Source of the DNA: Aquiflexum balticum DSM 16537
GTDB taxonomy: Bacteria; Bacteroidota; Bacteroidia; Cytophagales; Cyclobacteriaceae
Direction of reading: 5' to 3'
NCBI RefSeq assembly: GCF_900176595.1
Contig: NZ_LT838813.1
Span: 682,001-746,000 of the forward strand
Length of the DNA stretch: 64,000 nt
Below are positions 43,646-52,647 of the stretch, in pieces. Each line of letters begins with the position of its first letter. The first letter of the stretch is position 1. The translations under genes and the position numbers were made by a program. The notes below the pieces were generated by a model. That model was not told the DNA's origin. It made no database searches and was given only the letters and a program-made list of their open reading frames with translations.

Positions 43646-44842
43646 TTAAATAGGCCAGTTGTCTTTAAATATTTCTCCGTTTAAAAAGTCCGCCAGTTCA
43701 TAATTATCCAGCAAGCAATTCTCCATTTCATTTTGGATCATTTCCTTATCCAAGTCCTGCCCGATAATCACCAATTCATTCATCCTGTCCCCAAAAATTT
43801 TATCCCATTTGGATTCTATATATTTTTGGTTTTCTACATAAGAAGGATATCTCGTCCGCTCTTTAAATGTCATACTTGCCCACCAAACACCAATCGGTTC
43901 GGCCTTCAATGAACCCCCGGCCTGTGACCAGGAAAGTGCCTGATCCTTTCTTGAAGCAATATAAAACAGCCCTTTACTGCGGATAATTCCTGCGGGCCAA
44001 TTTTCCGAAATATAGGTCCAAAATCTTTGTGGGTGAAAAGGTCTTTTATCCCTAAATACAAAAGAAGATATCCCGTATTCTTCGGTTTCCGGTGTATGGT
44101 GACCTTTTTCCAATTCCTCTTGCCAACCTGCAGAATTTGAAGCCTCTTCAAAATCAAAAAGGCCTGTGTTCAGAATTTCTTTAGGATCAATTTTGCTATG
44201 ATCAGAAACTATGATATTGGCAGCAGGATTGAGTTTATTGATAATTGCCTTTAATTCTTCAATATGCTCTTTGCTGACCAAGTCAGCTTTGTTTATCAAA
44301 ATTACATTGGCAAATTCAATCTGATCCGTAAGGAGGTTAACTATTGAACGCTGATCTTCCGGGTCATTATTTAAATGTTTGGAATATACAGTTTCGGCAC
44401 TTCCAAAATCCTTGTAAAAATTAAATGCATCTACTACAGTCACCAAAGTATCTAGCTGGCTGAATCTGGACAAATCAATCCCTTTTTCATCATCAACAAA
44501 ACTAAAAGTCTGTGCCACCGGTAGGGGTTCAGAGATACCTGTGCTTTCGATCAACAAATAGTCGAAGCGGTTTTCATTGGCCAAGCGCTCCACCTCTATC
44601 ATCAAATCCTCCCTTAAGGTGCAACAAATACAACCATTACTCATTTCCACGAGCTTTTCTTCAGTCCTTGAAAGGGTGTTTTCCTGCCTTACAAGTTGCG
44701 CATCGACATTGACCTCACTCATGTCATTGACAATGACGGCTACCTTAAGACCTTGTTTGTTATGAAGAATATGATTGAGCAGGGTGGTTTTTCCTGCTCC
44801 TAAAAATCCACTCAATACTGTTACAGGTAATTTTTTATTCAT
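43646..44842 (-). CDS. CobW/Zng-family GTP-dependent metallochaperone
   Basis: 398-aa G3E GTPase. Walker [16 protein letters not shown], metal-binding CxCC ([11 protein letters not shown]), Walker B-like [18 protein letters not shown], NKxD (LINKADLV), and C-terminal CobW_C domain (about 260-370, [23 protein letters not shown]). Family members hand zinc or cobalt to client enzymes and are usually induced under zinc limitation. It lies one base after a small exported protein gene and before a 58-aa ORF; a Zur-like palindrome lies upstream of this cluster. A role under zinc starvation is inferred. Confidence 0.93.
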   Translation of the reverse strand: MNKKLPVTVLSGFLGAGKTTLLNHILHNKQGLKVAVIVNDMSEVNVDAQLVRQENTLSRTEEKLVEMSNGCICCTLREDLMIEVERLANENRFDYLLIESTGISEPLPVAQTFSFVDDEKGIDLSRFSQLDTLVTVVDAFNFYKDFGSAETVYSKHLNNDPEDQRSIVNLLTDQIEFANVILINKADLVSKEHIEELKAIINKLNPAANIIVSDHSKIDPKEILNTGLFDFEEASNSAGWQEELEKGHHTPETEEYGISSFVFRDKRPFHPQRFWTYISENWPAGIIRSKGLFYIASRKDQALSWSQAGGSLKAEPIGVWWASMTFKERTRYPSYVENQKYIESKWDKIFGDRMNELVIIGQDLDKEMIQNEMENCLLDNYELADFLNGEIFKDNWPI

Positions 44843-44843
44843 T

Positions 44844-45287
44844 TCAATTTATTATTTCAGCATCCAATAGGATGAAATTCAATTCATCAATATCTGTATC
44901 GTTGAGTTTTAGCTTTCCTTTGATGGTAATGATTTCATCTACTTTGATCTTTTTGGAAGGTTTTTTCTTTAGGTAGGCCACTACAATACTCTCCGGTCCG
45001 GCTCCACCACAAAAGAAACATTCCGCGTTGGGAAATTTACTAAGTACAGCAAAATCTGAGGTACTTACATCCAAAGGAATATAAAAGCCCGTGACTTCCA
45101 AAGACTTGCCCTCCAATGCTTTAAGTTCATCCGGGAAAATAGGATATAGAAAATACATCCCAAATTCTCTGTTTAACTTTTCTACAAACCTTGTCTTTGA
45201 TAATAAAGCCCAAATGTCAGGATTGTGTACCGATACCCCTAATCCTAAGGAAAAGGCCAACAAGAATCCCAATGTTAATATTTTCAT
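44844..45287 (-). CDS. Exported protein with CxxC, first gene of the putative zinc operon
   Basis: 147 aa. Signal peptide or N-terminal anchor ([21 protein letters not shown]). The mature domain has the DUF3299-like OB-fold pattern: [16 protein letters not shown], then [20 protein letters not shown] with a CxxC pair, then [35 protein letters not shown]3299-type proteins are found near metal transport genes. Only one base separates it from the CobW gene, so the two are cotranscribed. Confidence 0.8.
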   Translation of the reverse strand: MKILTLGFLLAFSLGLGVSVHNPDIWALLSKTRFVEKLNREFGMYFLYPIFPDELKALEGKSLEVTGFYIPLDVSTSDFAVLSKFPNAECFFCGGAGPESIVVAYLKKKPSKKIKVDEIITIKGKLKLNDTDIDELNFILLDAEIIN

Positions 45288-45312
45288 AATTATCGTTCTC
45301 CTATAATGAATG

Positions 45313-45337
45313 AAGACTCCGGACGAACCGGAGTCTT
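45313..45337 (-). promoter_or_regulatory. Leader hairpin of the putative zinc operon
   Basis: Perfect 10-bp stem AAGACTCCGG / CCGGAGTCTT around ACGAA. It lies 26 bases before the first start codon of the minus-strand operon and has no U-tract, so it is more likely a leader structure than a terminator. Confidence 0.4.
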
Positions 45338-45413
45338 GCTGTCAACCACCATCATTCTAATGAGAGAACACTATAAGAATGAGATGATTCAAATATCTTT
45401 AAAAAAATGATAT

Positions 45414-45432
45414 AATGCAACATTATTGCATT
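45414..45432. promoter_or_regulatory. Zur/Fur-like palindrome between CobW operon and MutS-type gene
   Basis: AATGCAACATTATTGCATT: 7-bp perfect half-sites with a 5-base centre, the size and symmetry of a Fur-family operator. It lies 127 bases upstream of the first gene of the putative zinc operon (minus) and 46 bases upstream of the plus-strand MutS-type gene. Confidence 0.45.
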
Positions 45433-45477
45433 TATATTTTTAGTGCCCCCTCCTAAATCTTTTAATATCTTTGGTCC

Positions 45478-47241
45478 ATGGAATTTGAATACGGGATTAC
45501 TGACATAAAAGATTCGCTCAAGCGTTGTAAAAGAAAGGGATTTGGGCTTGCTACAGCCCGGTTTTTTCTTTTCTTGTTTATGATTGCTTCATTGATCATT
45601 GGACTTTCTGATAAGCCGGTATTTATACTCGCTTTCCTGATATCTTCAATTTTGTTCGTATACCTTATCATTCAATACAACACCAATAAAGATTGGATAG
45701 ATTTTTTTTCCCAGTTGATTGAAATGGAAAAAGAGAGAGAGAAAAGAAAATCCCGGAATCTAAAAGACTTGGATTCAGGTTCAGAATATATAGATAAGCT
45801 CCATCCCTATTCCAATGATCTTGATCTTTTTGGTGTGCATTCACTTTTCCAATTGATCAATCATACCGTCAGCAAAAGTGGTAAATCACTTTTAGCGGAG
45901 TGGATGAAATGCAACATTAATCCCGATAAAGCCAAAGAAAAGGCAGAAGCAATTGAGGAACTTAGGCCTAACAAGAGCTTTCTGGCATCTTTTGAAGCGC
46001 ATGGCCGGGCTTTTATGAAAAATGAAAAACCCAAAACAAAATTTTATGCCTGGCTTAAACAAAATGAAAAATGGAATGCCATCTACTATTTACCACTTTT
46101 AATTGGCCCAATTGGAGGAATTTTAATCATTTTTGCAGCAGTATTTGAATTAATCGCCCCGGCTTGGGTTGGTGCTTGGATTATTGCTGGATTATTTTTC
46201 TTATCAATGATCTTCCATAATTTACAACAGGCTTCCTCCATCATGCCCAATCAGGGAGACATCAAGACTTTTAGCAAATGGGCCTCACAGATAGCGGCAA
46301 TGCGATTTGAAGGAGATTATCTCAATCACCTTCAAAAGCCCTTTAAAAACCAGGATTATGATGCTTCGGCGATTTTAAATTCCTTGGAGCAAAAATCCTT
46401 TATGCTTCAAAACAGATTCAATTTGATGTATTTGATCTTCAATATGCTCTTTTGGATTGATTTTTTTCTTTTTTGGAGAACGGTTAAGTGGAAAATGAGA
46501 TTCGCAAAACATTTAGCTGAATGGGAAGGATATTTCGATGTTTGGCAGTCTTTGGTTTCTTTGGCAGCATTTAGCAATGAGGAAAATCTAAACTGCCAAG
46601 TGGATTGGACAAGTGAAAAAATATTGGAAACAAAAAATCTGGTTCATCCACTTTTAAATCCCAAAGATGCAGTAGGAAATGATTTTACTTTAGCCGAAAA
46701 GACAAAAATTGTTCTACTGACCGGGTCCAATATGTCCGGTAAAACGACTTTTATGAGAACGGTGGGAATCAATCTTGTTCTTGCCAACTTGGGATTGTGC
46801 CCATTTGCCTCCGCATTCAGAACAGGTTCCTTCCAATTATTCACCAGCATGAGAAATACTGATAACCTGGGAGAGAGTGTGAGTTCTTTTTATGCAGAGT
46901 TGGCCAGAATCAAGCAATTGCTTACCATGGCAGAAAATGGGGAACAGGTTTTGTTTCTTTTGGATGAAATTCTAAAAGGTACCAATACCGTAGACCGAAT
47001 CATGGGAAGTGAATCACTCATCAGACAATTGGCAAATTCCAATTGTAAGGGAATTATTTCAACACATGACATTGAACTGAGTCAATTGGAAAATACCCTC
47101 GATTATCTCGAAAACAAGAGTTTTCATAGTGAAATTGCCGACAATGAAATTCACTTTGATTACAAAATCAAGGAAGGTCCCTGTCCGAGTTTTAATGCGC
47201 ACAAACTCATGGAGTTGATGGGCATTAAGTTCTCTGAATAG
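45478..47241 (+). CDS. Membrane-anchored MutS-family ATPase
   Basis: 587 aa. N-terminal pair of transmembrane helices (about 27-62) and a second pair (about 199-242) flank a helical lever-like region (about 90-400). The C-terminal MutS domain V ATPase has Walker A GSNMSGKTTF (G416-K422), SSFYAELARIKQLL, Walker B VLFLLDEILKGTN and the ISTHD H-loop. The mismatch-binding and connector domains of MutS1 are missing. Such MutS-like proteins with membrane helices are known in Bacteroidota, but their substrate is undefined. It starts 46 bases after the Zur-like palindrome. Confidence 0.88.
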   Translation: MEFEYGITDIKDSLKRCKRKGFGLATARFFLFLFMIASLIIGLSDKPVFILAFLISSILFVYLIIQYNTNKDWIDFFSQLIEMEKEREKRKSRNLKDLDSGSEYIDKLHPYSNDLDLFGVHSLFQLINHTVSKSGKSLLAEWMKCNINPDKAKEKAEAIEELRPNKSFLASFEAHGRAFMKNEKPKTKFYAWLKQNEKWNAIYYLPLLIGPIGGILIIFAAVFELIAPAWVGAWIIAGLFFLSMIFHNLQQASSIMPNQGDIKTFSKWASQIAAMRFEGDYLNHLQKPFKNQDYDASAILNSLEQKSFMLQNRFNLMYLIFNMLFWIDFFLFWRTVKWKMRFAKHLAEWEGYFDVWQSLVSLAAFSNEENLNCQVDWTSEKILETKNLVHPLLNPKDAVGNDFTLAEKTKIVLLTGSNMSGKTTFMRTVGINLVLANLGLCPFASAFRTGSFQLFTSMRNTDNLGESVSSFYAELARIKQLLTMAENGEQVLFLLDEILKGTNTVDRIMGSESLIRQLANSNCKGIISTHDIELSQLENTLDYLENKSFHSEIADNEIHFDYKIKEGPCPSFNAHKLMELMGIKFSE

Positions 47242-47306
47242 TTTTTATGGCATGATAATTGGTCTTTTAAGCTCATAATCAATTGTTTAACTAAACCAAC
47301 TATACC

Positions 47307-47459
47307 ATGAGTTCTTTATTATATTTGATTGCTGTCATTTTGATTATCGGATGGATCTTCGGATTCTTTGTTTACAGTGCAGGTGGGCTGATTCACATTC
47401 TGTTGGTATTGGCTGTCGTTGCAATTCTGTTGAGGCTAATTGGTGGAAGATCGGTTTAA
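47307..47459 (+). CDS. Lmo0937-family small membrane protein (50 aa)
   Basis: MSSLLYLIAVILIIGWIFGF … ending LLRLIGGRSV. Two hydrophobic helices, GWIFGF in the first and GGLIHILLVLAVVAILLRL in the second, match the Lmo0937/DUF5670 family of stress-associated small membrane proteins. ATG at 47307, TAA at 47457-47459. Sits 65 bases downstream of the MutS-type gene, probably with its own promoter. Confidence 0.85.
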   Translation: MSSLLYLIAVILIIGWIFGFFVYSAGGLIHILLVLAVVAILLRLIGGRSV

Positions 47460-47479
47460 TCTTTCAAAAAAAAATACCA

Positions 47480-47683
47480 AGAGGCTGTATCATAAATCGT
47501 CTTTCTAATTTTTTTTCCAAATAAAATATCGGTTTTACAATTAGGCTATTTGTGACTTAGTGTTTTTGTGGCCAAATTTGTCCAAACTGCCACGAAGGCA
47601 CGCGGACGCAAAGCTTTGCCAAATCTAACGCCAAATAATTTTTGGATAAAATTTTAGGAGATTTCACTTGTGAGACAGCCTCT
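47480..47683. mobile_element. MITE-like element with terminal inverted repeats
   Basis: About 204 bp flanked by AGAGGCTGTATCATAAAT (47480-47497) and, as reverse complement of 47666-47683, AGAGGCTGTCTCACAAGT: 14 of 18 positions match. The interior has no coding sequence but contains a CACGAAGGCACGCGGACGCA stretch seen in dispersed Bacteroidota repeats. Length and ends suggest a non-autonomous derivative of a DDE-type insertion sequence. Confidence 0.6.
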
Positions 47684-47756
47684 ATTTTTATAATACAAAC
47701 CTGATATTCGATATCCTGCATTTTTCCCTTATTTTTGGGCAATCAAAAGGAAGAAA

Positions 47757-48896
47757 GTGCAAGAAAACTATCAACAAAAGATTTTGGGAATATTAGGTGG
47801 CGGCCAATTAGGACGTATGGTAATCCAATCCGCTATCTCTTATAATATAGACATCCATATTTTAGACCCTGACCCTAATGCTCCTTGCAAAGACATCTGT
47901 CAGAACTTTATTCAAGGTAAGCTAACGGATTTTGACACGGTATATAATTTTGGAAAAAATTGCGATGTCATCACCATTGAAATAGAGAATGTAAATACTG
48001 AGGCGCTTCAAAGACTTGCTGATGAGGGGAAAGAAGTTTTTCCCCAACCCCATATCATTAAAATGATACAGGACAAACGTCTCCAAAAACAGTTTTATAA
48101 AAACAACAACATACCTTCCGCTGATTTTATATTGACAGCCAATAAGGAAGAGGTCAAGGCCAATTCCGGATTTTTGCCCGCAGTGAATAAGTTGGGAAGA
48201 GAAGGGTATGATGGTAGAGGTGTACAAGTTTTAAAAACCAAAAAAGATCTGGAAAATGCTTTTGATGCTCCGGGTCTATTGGAAAAACTGATAGATTTCG
48301 AACAGGAATTGTCAGTGATTGTTGCCAGAAATAAGCAAGGAGAAACTGTTGCTTTTCCATCTGTAGAATGTTCTTTTCACCCGACAGCCAATTTGGTGGA
48401 GTTCCTGTTTGCACCTGCAAACATATCAATAGCAACTGAGGAAAAAGCCAAATCCCTGGCATTTCAGGTAATTGAAAAACTGGAAATGGTCGGGATACTT
48501 GCCGTGGAAATGTTTGTGACCAGATCAGGAGATATATTGGTCAATGAAATCGCTCCAAGACCACATAATAGTGGACATCACACCATTGAAGCCAATTTTA
48601 CCTCACAATTTGAACAACACTTACGGTCAGTATTGAATATGCCTTTGGGGAATACTGCACTAAGGTGTCCGGCTGCAATGGTAAATCTATTGGGTGAAGA
48701 TGGGTTTACAGGTAATGCTATTGTGGAGGGAATGGATAAAGCGATTTCTCAAAAAGGGGTATATGTACATCTATACGGGAAAAAAGTCACCAAGCCTTTC
48801 AGAAAAATGGGACATGTTACCATTTTGGATGAGAACGTTTCTGTCCTGAAAAAACGTGCCTTGGAAATCAAAGAAATCATAAAAATAAAAGCTTAA
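47757..48896 (+). CDS. purK: N5-carboxyaminoimidazole ribonucleotide synthase
   Basis: ATP-grasp enzyme converting AIR, ATP and bicarbonate to N5-CAIR in purine synthesis. The 379-aa product shows the N-terminal ILGGGQLGRM, the ATP-grasp core VNKLGREGYDGRGVQVL, and the metal-binding NEIAPRPHNSGHHTIEA signature. Start is GTG at 47757, since the conserved GILGGGQLG follows about ten residues later and no ATG lies before it. The partner purE follows 3 bases downstream. Confidence 0.96.
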   Translation: MQENYQQKILGILGGGQLGRMVIQSAISYNIDIHILDPDPNAPCKDICQNFIQGKLTDFDTVYNFGKNCDVITIEIENVNTEALQRLADEGKEVFPQPHIIKMIQDKRLQKQFYKNNNIPSADFILTANKEEVKANSGFLPAVNKLGREGYDGRGVQVLKTKKDLENAFDAPGLLEKLIDFEQELSVIVARNKQGETVAFPSVECSFHPTANLVEFLFAPANISIATEEKAKSLAFQVIEKLEMVGILAVEMFVTRSGDILVNEIAPRPHNSGHHTIEANFTSQFEQHLRSVLNMPLGNTALRCPAAMVNLLGEDGFTGNAIVEGMDKAISQKGVYVHLYGKKVTKPFRKMGHVTILDENVSVLKKRALEIKEIIKIKA

Positions 48897-48899
48897 GCA

Positions 48900-49406
48900 A
48901 TGGCCATACAAGTAGGAATCATCATGGGGAGTAAATCCGATTTGCCGATCATGTCGGAAGCAGCAATCGTTTTGGAAGAATTGGGTGTGGAATATGAATT
49001 GACAGTTGTTTCTGCTCACCGAACTCCCCACAGGATGGTAGAATATGCAGAGTCAGCCAAAAACAGAGGCCTCAAAGTAATCATAGCCGGGGCAGGTGGT
49101 GCAGCCCACTTGCCAGGAATGGTGGCTTCCCTTACCACCCTTCCGGTATTGGGGGTTCCTATTAAATCCTCCAATTCCATAGATGGATGGGATAGTGTAC
49201 TTTCCATTCTTCAAATGCCAGCAGGTATTCCAGTCGCAACTTTGGCTTTAAACGGAGCTAGAAATGCCGGAATCCTTGCTGCATCTATTGTAGGTGCTTT
49301 CAATGAAGATATTTCTCTTAAACTATCCTCATTCAAAGACTCTCTGAAAGAAAAAGTCGAAACTTCCGCAAAAGAAATTGAAACTAAGGGATGGAGAAAC
49401 ACGTAA
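48900..49406 (+). CDS. purE: N5-carboxyaminoimidazole ribonucleotide mutase
   Basis: 168-aa class I PurE converting N5-CAIR to CAIR. Typical motifs: [39 protein letters not shown], and [10 protein letters not shown]. Forms the usual operon with purK, which precedes it by 3 bases, and is followed by a strong terminator. Confidence 0.97.
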   Translation: MAIQVGIIMGSKSDLPIMSEAAIVLEELGVEYELTVVSAHRTPHRMVEYAESAKNRGLKVIIAGAGGAAHLPGMVASLTTLPVLGVPIKSSNSIDGWDSVLSILQMPAGIPVATLALNGARNAGILAASIVGAFNEDISLKLSSFKDSLKEKVETSAKEIETKGWRNT

Positions 49407-49455
49407 AAAACAGTAGGCTTATAAATTAAAGTTTAATTACTTTTAATTTTCTTAG

Positions 49456-49489
49456 AGAAGCGAGGCACTTATGCCTCGCTTCTTTTTTT
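49456..49489 (+). terminator. Terminator of purKE
   Basis: Perfect 12-bp stem AGAAGCGAGGCA / TGCCTCGCTTCT with a 4-base loop, followed by T7. Confidence 0.95.
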
Positions 49490-49532
49490 GTTCCAATATT
49501 AGATAAATGATAAGAAACCCGATATTTGCTCC

Positions 49533-49682
49533 ATGGACCTCAAAAAAAATATCCGATTCAAAATCGGGAGTGAAAATTGGGAAATGCCTTTGGGCATATT
49601 ACTGTTACTTTTGGGCATTTCATTGATACTCATGATTGTAGGGGCTTATTTGGGATATAGATTTGGGCAAAATATCCGTTAA
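49533..49682 (+). CDS. Small single-pass membrane protein (49 aa)
   Basis: MDLKKNIRFKIGSENWEMPL … ending GYRFGQNIR. A charged N-terminus, one long transmembrane helix (about 20-42, LGILLLLLGISLILMIVGAYLG) and a short basic tail. ATG at 49533, TAA at 49680-49682; the end overlaps the convergent gene by 4 bases. It is separated from purE by a terminator. No family recognised. Confidence 0.55.
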   Translation: MDLKKNIRFKIGSENWEMPLGILLLLLGISLILMIVGAYLGYRFGQNIR

Positions 49683-50134
49683 TCTTCAAAAATTCCCCAA
49701 CCATCATTATTCTTGATTGAGGAATCAAATCCCTTTACCCATTCTACAAACATGGATTTATACTCTTTGATGGCATCCCTTACTAGCTGAAGGTGTTCCT
49801 CTGCATGGGTTCCTTCCAAAGCCAATTGATATGTCATGGAATGCAAACTTCTTGCATGTATTTTTATAAGGACTGCATTTTCCATTTTCAGGATATAGTC
49901 ATCCACTGCTTCTGCACTTGCAAATTTTGCGGGAAGGACCCCGGCACTTTCCAGCATCAATCCCCCATAAAGTTCCATTCTTGCCTCATCCAATGAGCCA
50001 ACCAAAGCTCTGGTAAGTTCAAAAATATCCATTCCTTTTTTCATCAAAGGATGCTTATCTATCCTTTCATTTTCTCTTCGGAATTCCTCTTCATCACTTT
50101 CATCCCAGCTATCATCATCAAAATCATCCCACAT
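49679..50134 (-). CDS. Conserved-looking acidic protein of unknown function
   Basis: 151 aa, no signal peptide. Very acidic start (MWDDFDDDSWDESDEEEF), then an all-helical domain (GMDIFELTRALVGSLDEARMELYGGLMLESAGVLPAKFASAEA … HAEEHLQLVRDAIKEYKSMFVEWVKGFD). Reads like a cytosolic Bacteroidota-specific protein; no function recognised. Expressed from its own minus-strand region. Confidence 0.75.
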   Translation of the reverse strand: MWDDFDDDSWDESDEEEFRRENERIDKHPLMKKGMDIFELTRALVGSLDEARMELYGGLMLESAGVLPAKFASAEAVDDYILKMENAVLIKIHARSLHSMTYQLALEGTHAEEHLQLVRDAIKEYKSMFVEWVKGFDSSIKNNDGWGIFED

Positions 50135-50234
50135 AGCTTCAATAATTAATTCGTGAAAATCATATTATTTTAGGAAAGTGCCACAATTTTTACAAAATGA
50201 GGCACATCCTGAAATCTAAATAAATTATTGCCAT

Positions 50235-50591
50235 TTAAAACGGCAGGATATCATCTCCGCTTTCATCAGAAAAAGTAGTCACATCTGGGACCGAGATTGT
50301 GCCCGATCTTGGATTGCTCTTTGGTTGATTCCCTTTTTCAACTTTCCAGGCTTTGACATCTGTATACCATCTACCGTTATATTCACGGCTTTCAATATCT
50401 ACAGATGCTGTGACTTCATCACCCATATTCATATTAAATTGATCAATATTATCACCCCAAACAGTCAGACATACCTTTTTTGGGTAAGTCCCGGGTAATT
50501 CCAAAATATAATCTCTTTTCCTCCAGCTGCCTTTTGCTGAAGTTCCACCTTGTTCCGGCAAGATTTGTACTATTTTTCCGCTTAGTTCCAT
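50235..50591 (-). CDS. DUF3127 protein with SSB-like C-terminal tip
   Basis: 118 aa, nearly all a single OB-fold-like domain (MELSGKIVQILPEQGGTSAKGSWRKRDYILELPGTYPKKVCLTVWGD…NGRWYTDVKAWKVEK) matching DUF3127. A flexible linker leads to the acidic hydrophobic tip SGDDILPF. That end closely resembles the DDDIPF tail by which single-stranded DNA-binding proteins recruit repair proteins. A nucleic-acid-binding role is inferred. Monocistronic. Confidence 0.9.
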   Translation of the reverse strand: MELSGKIVQILPEQGGTSAKGSWRKRDYILELPGTYPKKVCLTVWGDNIDQFNMNMGDEVTASVDIESREYNGRWYTDVKAWKVEKGNQPKSNPRSGTISVPDVTTFSDESGDDILPF

Positions 50592-51000
50592 AATTTTTAT
50601 TAGTATTGAAAAACGAAGTTAACAAAAAGGCAAGATTTACATCGGCTTTTCACCCAAAGCTTGTTCAACTTATTTGCCTGAATAAATTTTCCTTCTAATA
50701 TTCTGAGATTTTAGAAACTCTATAATAAAAACAGGAGTTTATCCGTTAAAGAAACAGAAAATAAATTTTTTGTTTTGTAAAAAACGAGGTTTGCATACAA
50801 ATTAAATTTCAGTTTTTTTATTGTAAAGTACAAAATAATCTATTTTGACTTTTTTTAGTTAATTTCTTTTTCAAAAAAAACACAGTTTCTATTGCATCAA
50901 TGTTATTGAATTTTTACATTTGAAAGCAATCATTAAAATGTTTCACCCTCACAGATATACTATGGCATAAAACTCTACGTTATTAAAAAAGTCAATTTGT
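50592..51000. other. AT-rich intergenic region upstream of the ECF sigma gene
   Basis: 409 bases with very low GC and long T/A runs. No coding frame, tRNA or clear hairpin is seen; it must hold the divergent promoters of the DUF3127 and sigma factor genes. Confidence 0.5.
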
Positions 51001-51603
51001 ATGAGCAATAGGTTAATTCCTAAAGATGCCGAACTGATCGCACAGTACCGAAGCGGAAGTGAAGCAGCATTTGAAAAGTTAGTAAACAAATACAGTCCGA
51101 GAGTTTATACCACCATTTATCTGATCGTAAAAGATCAGGGAGTAGCTGAGGATTTACTTCAAGATGTATTTGTAAAAGTAGTACAGACTTTAAGTTCTGA
51201 CGGCTATAACGAAGAGGGTAAATTTCAGCCATGGTTGATGCGCATAGCGCATAATTTAGCCATCGATTATTTTAGAAAATGCAAACGCTATCCCACTATT
51301 GTCATGGAGGATGGTGCCAATATTTTCAATACATTGAGATTCGCAGAAGAAAATATCGAAGATCTCAAGGTAAAAGAAGATACTGTTGACTTGGTCAGGA
51401 AGCTTGTTGATGAGCTTCCCGAAACCCAGAAACAGGTGCTCATTATGAGACATTACATGGATTTGAGTTTTCAGGAAATTGCAGAACAGACTGGAGTAAG
51501 TATCAATACTGCTTTAGGAAGAATGCGATACGCTTTGATAAACATGAGGAAAAAATTGAAACAATTAAACGTTGCCTATGACAAAATCTTTTACCCCAAA
51601 TGA
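51001..51603 (+). CDS. ECF-type RNA polymerase sigma factor
   Basis: 200 aa. Sigma region 2 (about 18-90, EAAFEKLVNKYSPRVYTTIYLIVKDQGVAEDLLQDVFVKVVQ … QPWLMRIAHNLAIDYFRK) and region 4 helix-turn-helix (about 135-190, LPETQKQVLIMRHYMDLSFQEIAEQTGVSINTALGRMRYAL). No 1.1 domain. The 3' end overlaps a downstream 77-aa ORF by 26 bases, so the two are translationally linked. Similar sigma genes are highly conserved in Cytophagales; target unknown. Confidence 0.94.
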   Translation: MSNRLIPKDAELIAQYRSGSEAAFEKLVNKYSPRVYTTIYLIVKDQGVAEDLLQDVFVKVVQTLSSDGYNEEGKFQPWLMRIAHNLAIDYFRKCKRYPTIVMEDGANIFNTLRFAEENIEDLKVKEDTVDLVRKLVDELPETQKQVLIMRHYMDLSFQEIAEQTGVSINTALGRMRYALINMRKKLKQLNVAYDKIFYPK

Positions 51604-51811
51604 CCTGTTAAGATATATCTATCAGGAAATGAGCGAGGGTGAGAATGAGCTGTTTGTGCAGGCCTTGCGCGGTAATGATACCTTGATGCAAGACTATTTA
51701 GAGATGCTGAGCACTATCGGACAATTGGACCAACTCATTCTAGAACCTTCGGAAAAAGTAGTAAAAGCCATCCTACGGAGGGCCAAATCTACAGGACTCG
51801 AAAAAGTTTGA
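51578..51811 (+). CDS. Small protein overlapping the sigma factor gene
   Basis: 77 aa starting MTKSFTPNDLLRYIYQEMSEGENELFVQALRGNDTLMQDYLEML, fully helical, without transmembrane segments. Its shape is like the short N-terminal helical domain of anti-sigma factors, but the membrane part is missing. The 26-base overlap with the sigma gene and the common terminator make a regulatory partner of the sigma factor plausible (inference). Confidence 0.75.
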   Translation: MTKSFTPNDLLRYIYQEMSEGENELFVQALRGNDTLMQDYLEMLSTIGQLDQLILEPSEKVVKAILRRAKSTGLEKV

Positions 51812-51830
51812 TAGAATCAGACGAAATGGT

Positions 51831-51864
51831 AACCTGAAAGCTTAATTGCTTTCAGGTTTTTTTA
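51831..51864. terminator. Terminator after the sigma factor operon
   Basis: Perfect 11-bp stem AACCTGAAAGC / GCTTTCAGGTT with a 6-base loop, then T7. The end of the convergent esterase gene lies within it. Confidence 0.9.
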
Positions 51865-52561
51865 TTAACTGAATACTTTTTTCCGCAAAACGCTTACCCA
51901 AAATCACATATCCTTGTGCTGACATATGTAAATCGTTTTCAATTTTTTGCCCTTCTCTGTTTACTCCGTCATTCAAATCATCTGTGTCAACCCAGTCAAA
52001 ATGAGGATTTGATTCGGCTACTTTTACTTGAATGTCTCTGATTACTGTCCAATCAGGATATTTTTCGTTTCTTAAATCAAAATCATTCAATCTACCAATC
52101 AGAAAATTTACATCTGAGCGACCAAGGTCTTTACTCAGCTGATTATACAATCCAATCAAACTTGCTTCATATACACTGCCATAAGATTCCCTAGCGTCGC
52201 GTTCTCCCTGCATCCAAATAAAAGTTACTGACAGAATATTTTCATTTTGGATGACTGTATTAACCAGATTCATCAAGGAATCATATAAATCCGGCTTTTC
52301 TATTAAACTATTTCCATCAATAGTTTCCCGATCTTTATACCAACGTCTGATGGGTTGACCTCCCATGGCATTTTTAACAACAATAATTTTATCACCTCCA
52401 AGAGAATCTTTAAGTATCGGAATGAAGGATTCCTCTGGGTTTAAACCTTCCATATTTGATTGACCCGACAGGATAAAAAGATGTTTCCCATCTATTTGAA
52501 AGGAAAAAACTGATTCCGAAATCAATATTAAATTCGCTAAAATGAGAAATGCTATTTTCAT
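51842..52561 (-). CDS. SGNH/SASA-family carbohydrate esterase, exported
   Basis: 239 aa with N-terminal signal peptide (about 1-20). SASA/DUF303 sialate O-acetylesterase-type domain: block I ILSGQSNMEG with nucleophile Ser, WMQGERDARESYG, and the C-terminal DLHMSAQGYVILGKRFAE block with the catalytic Asp/His pair. Removes acetyl groups from sugars, by family knowledge. Its stop lies inside the terminator of the convergent sigma operon. Confidence 0.9.
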   Translation of the reverse strand: MKIAFLILANLILISESVFSFQIDGKHLFILSGQSNMEGLNPEESFIPILKDSLGGDKIIVVKNAMGGQPIRRWYKDRETIDGNSLIEKPDLYDSLMNLVNTVIQNENILSVTFIWMQGERDARESYGSVYEASLIGLYNQLSKDLGRSDVNFLIGRLNDFDLRNEKYPDWTVIRDIQVKVAESNPHFDWVDTDDLNDGVNREGQKIENDLHMSAQGYVILGKRFAEKSIQLIKKPESN

Positions 52562-52647
52562 GTATTAATTTTTTAAGTAAGGAAATTGGTTGAAAAATTA
52601 ACACCAAAAAATTAAAAGGTTTTAAAACAAAGTTAAACTCAGCAGCA

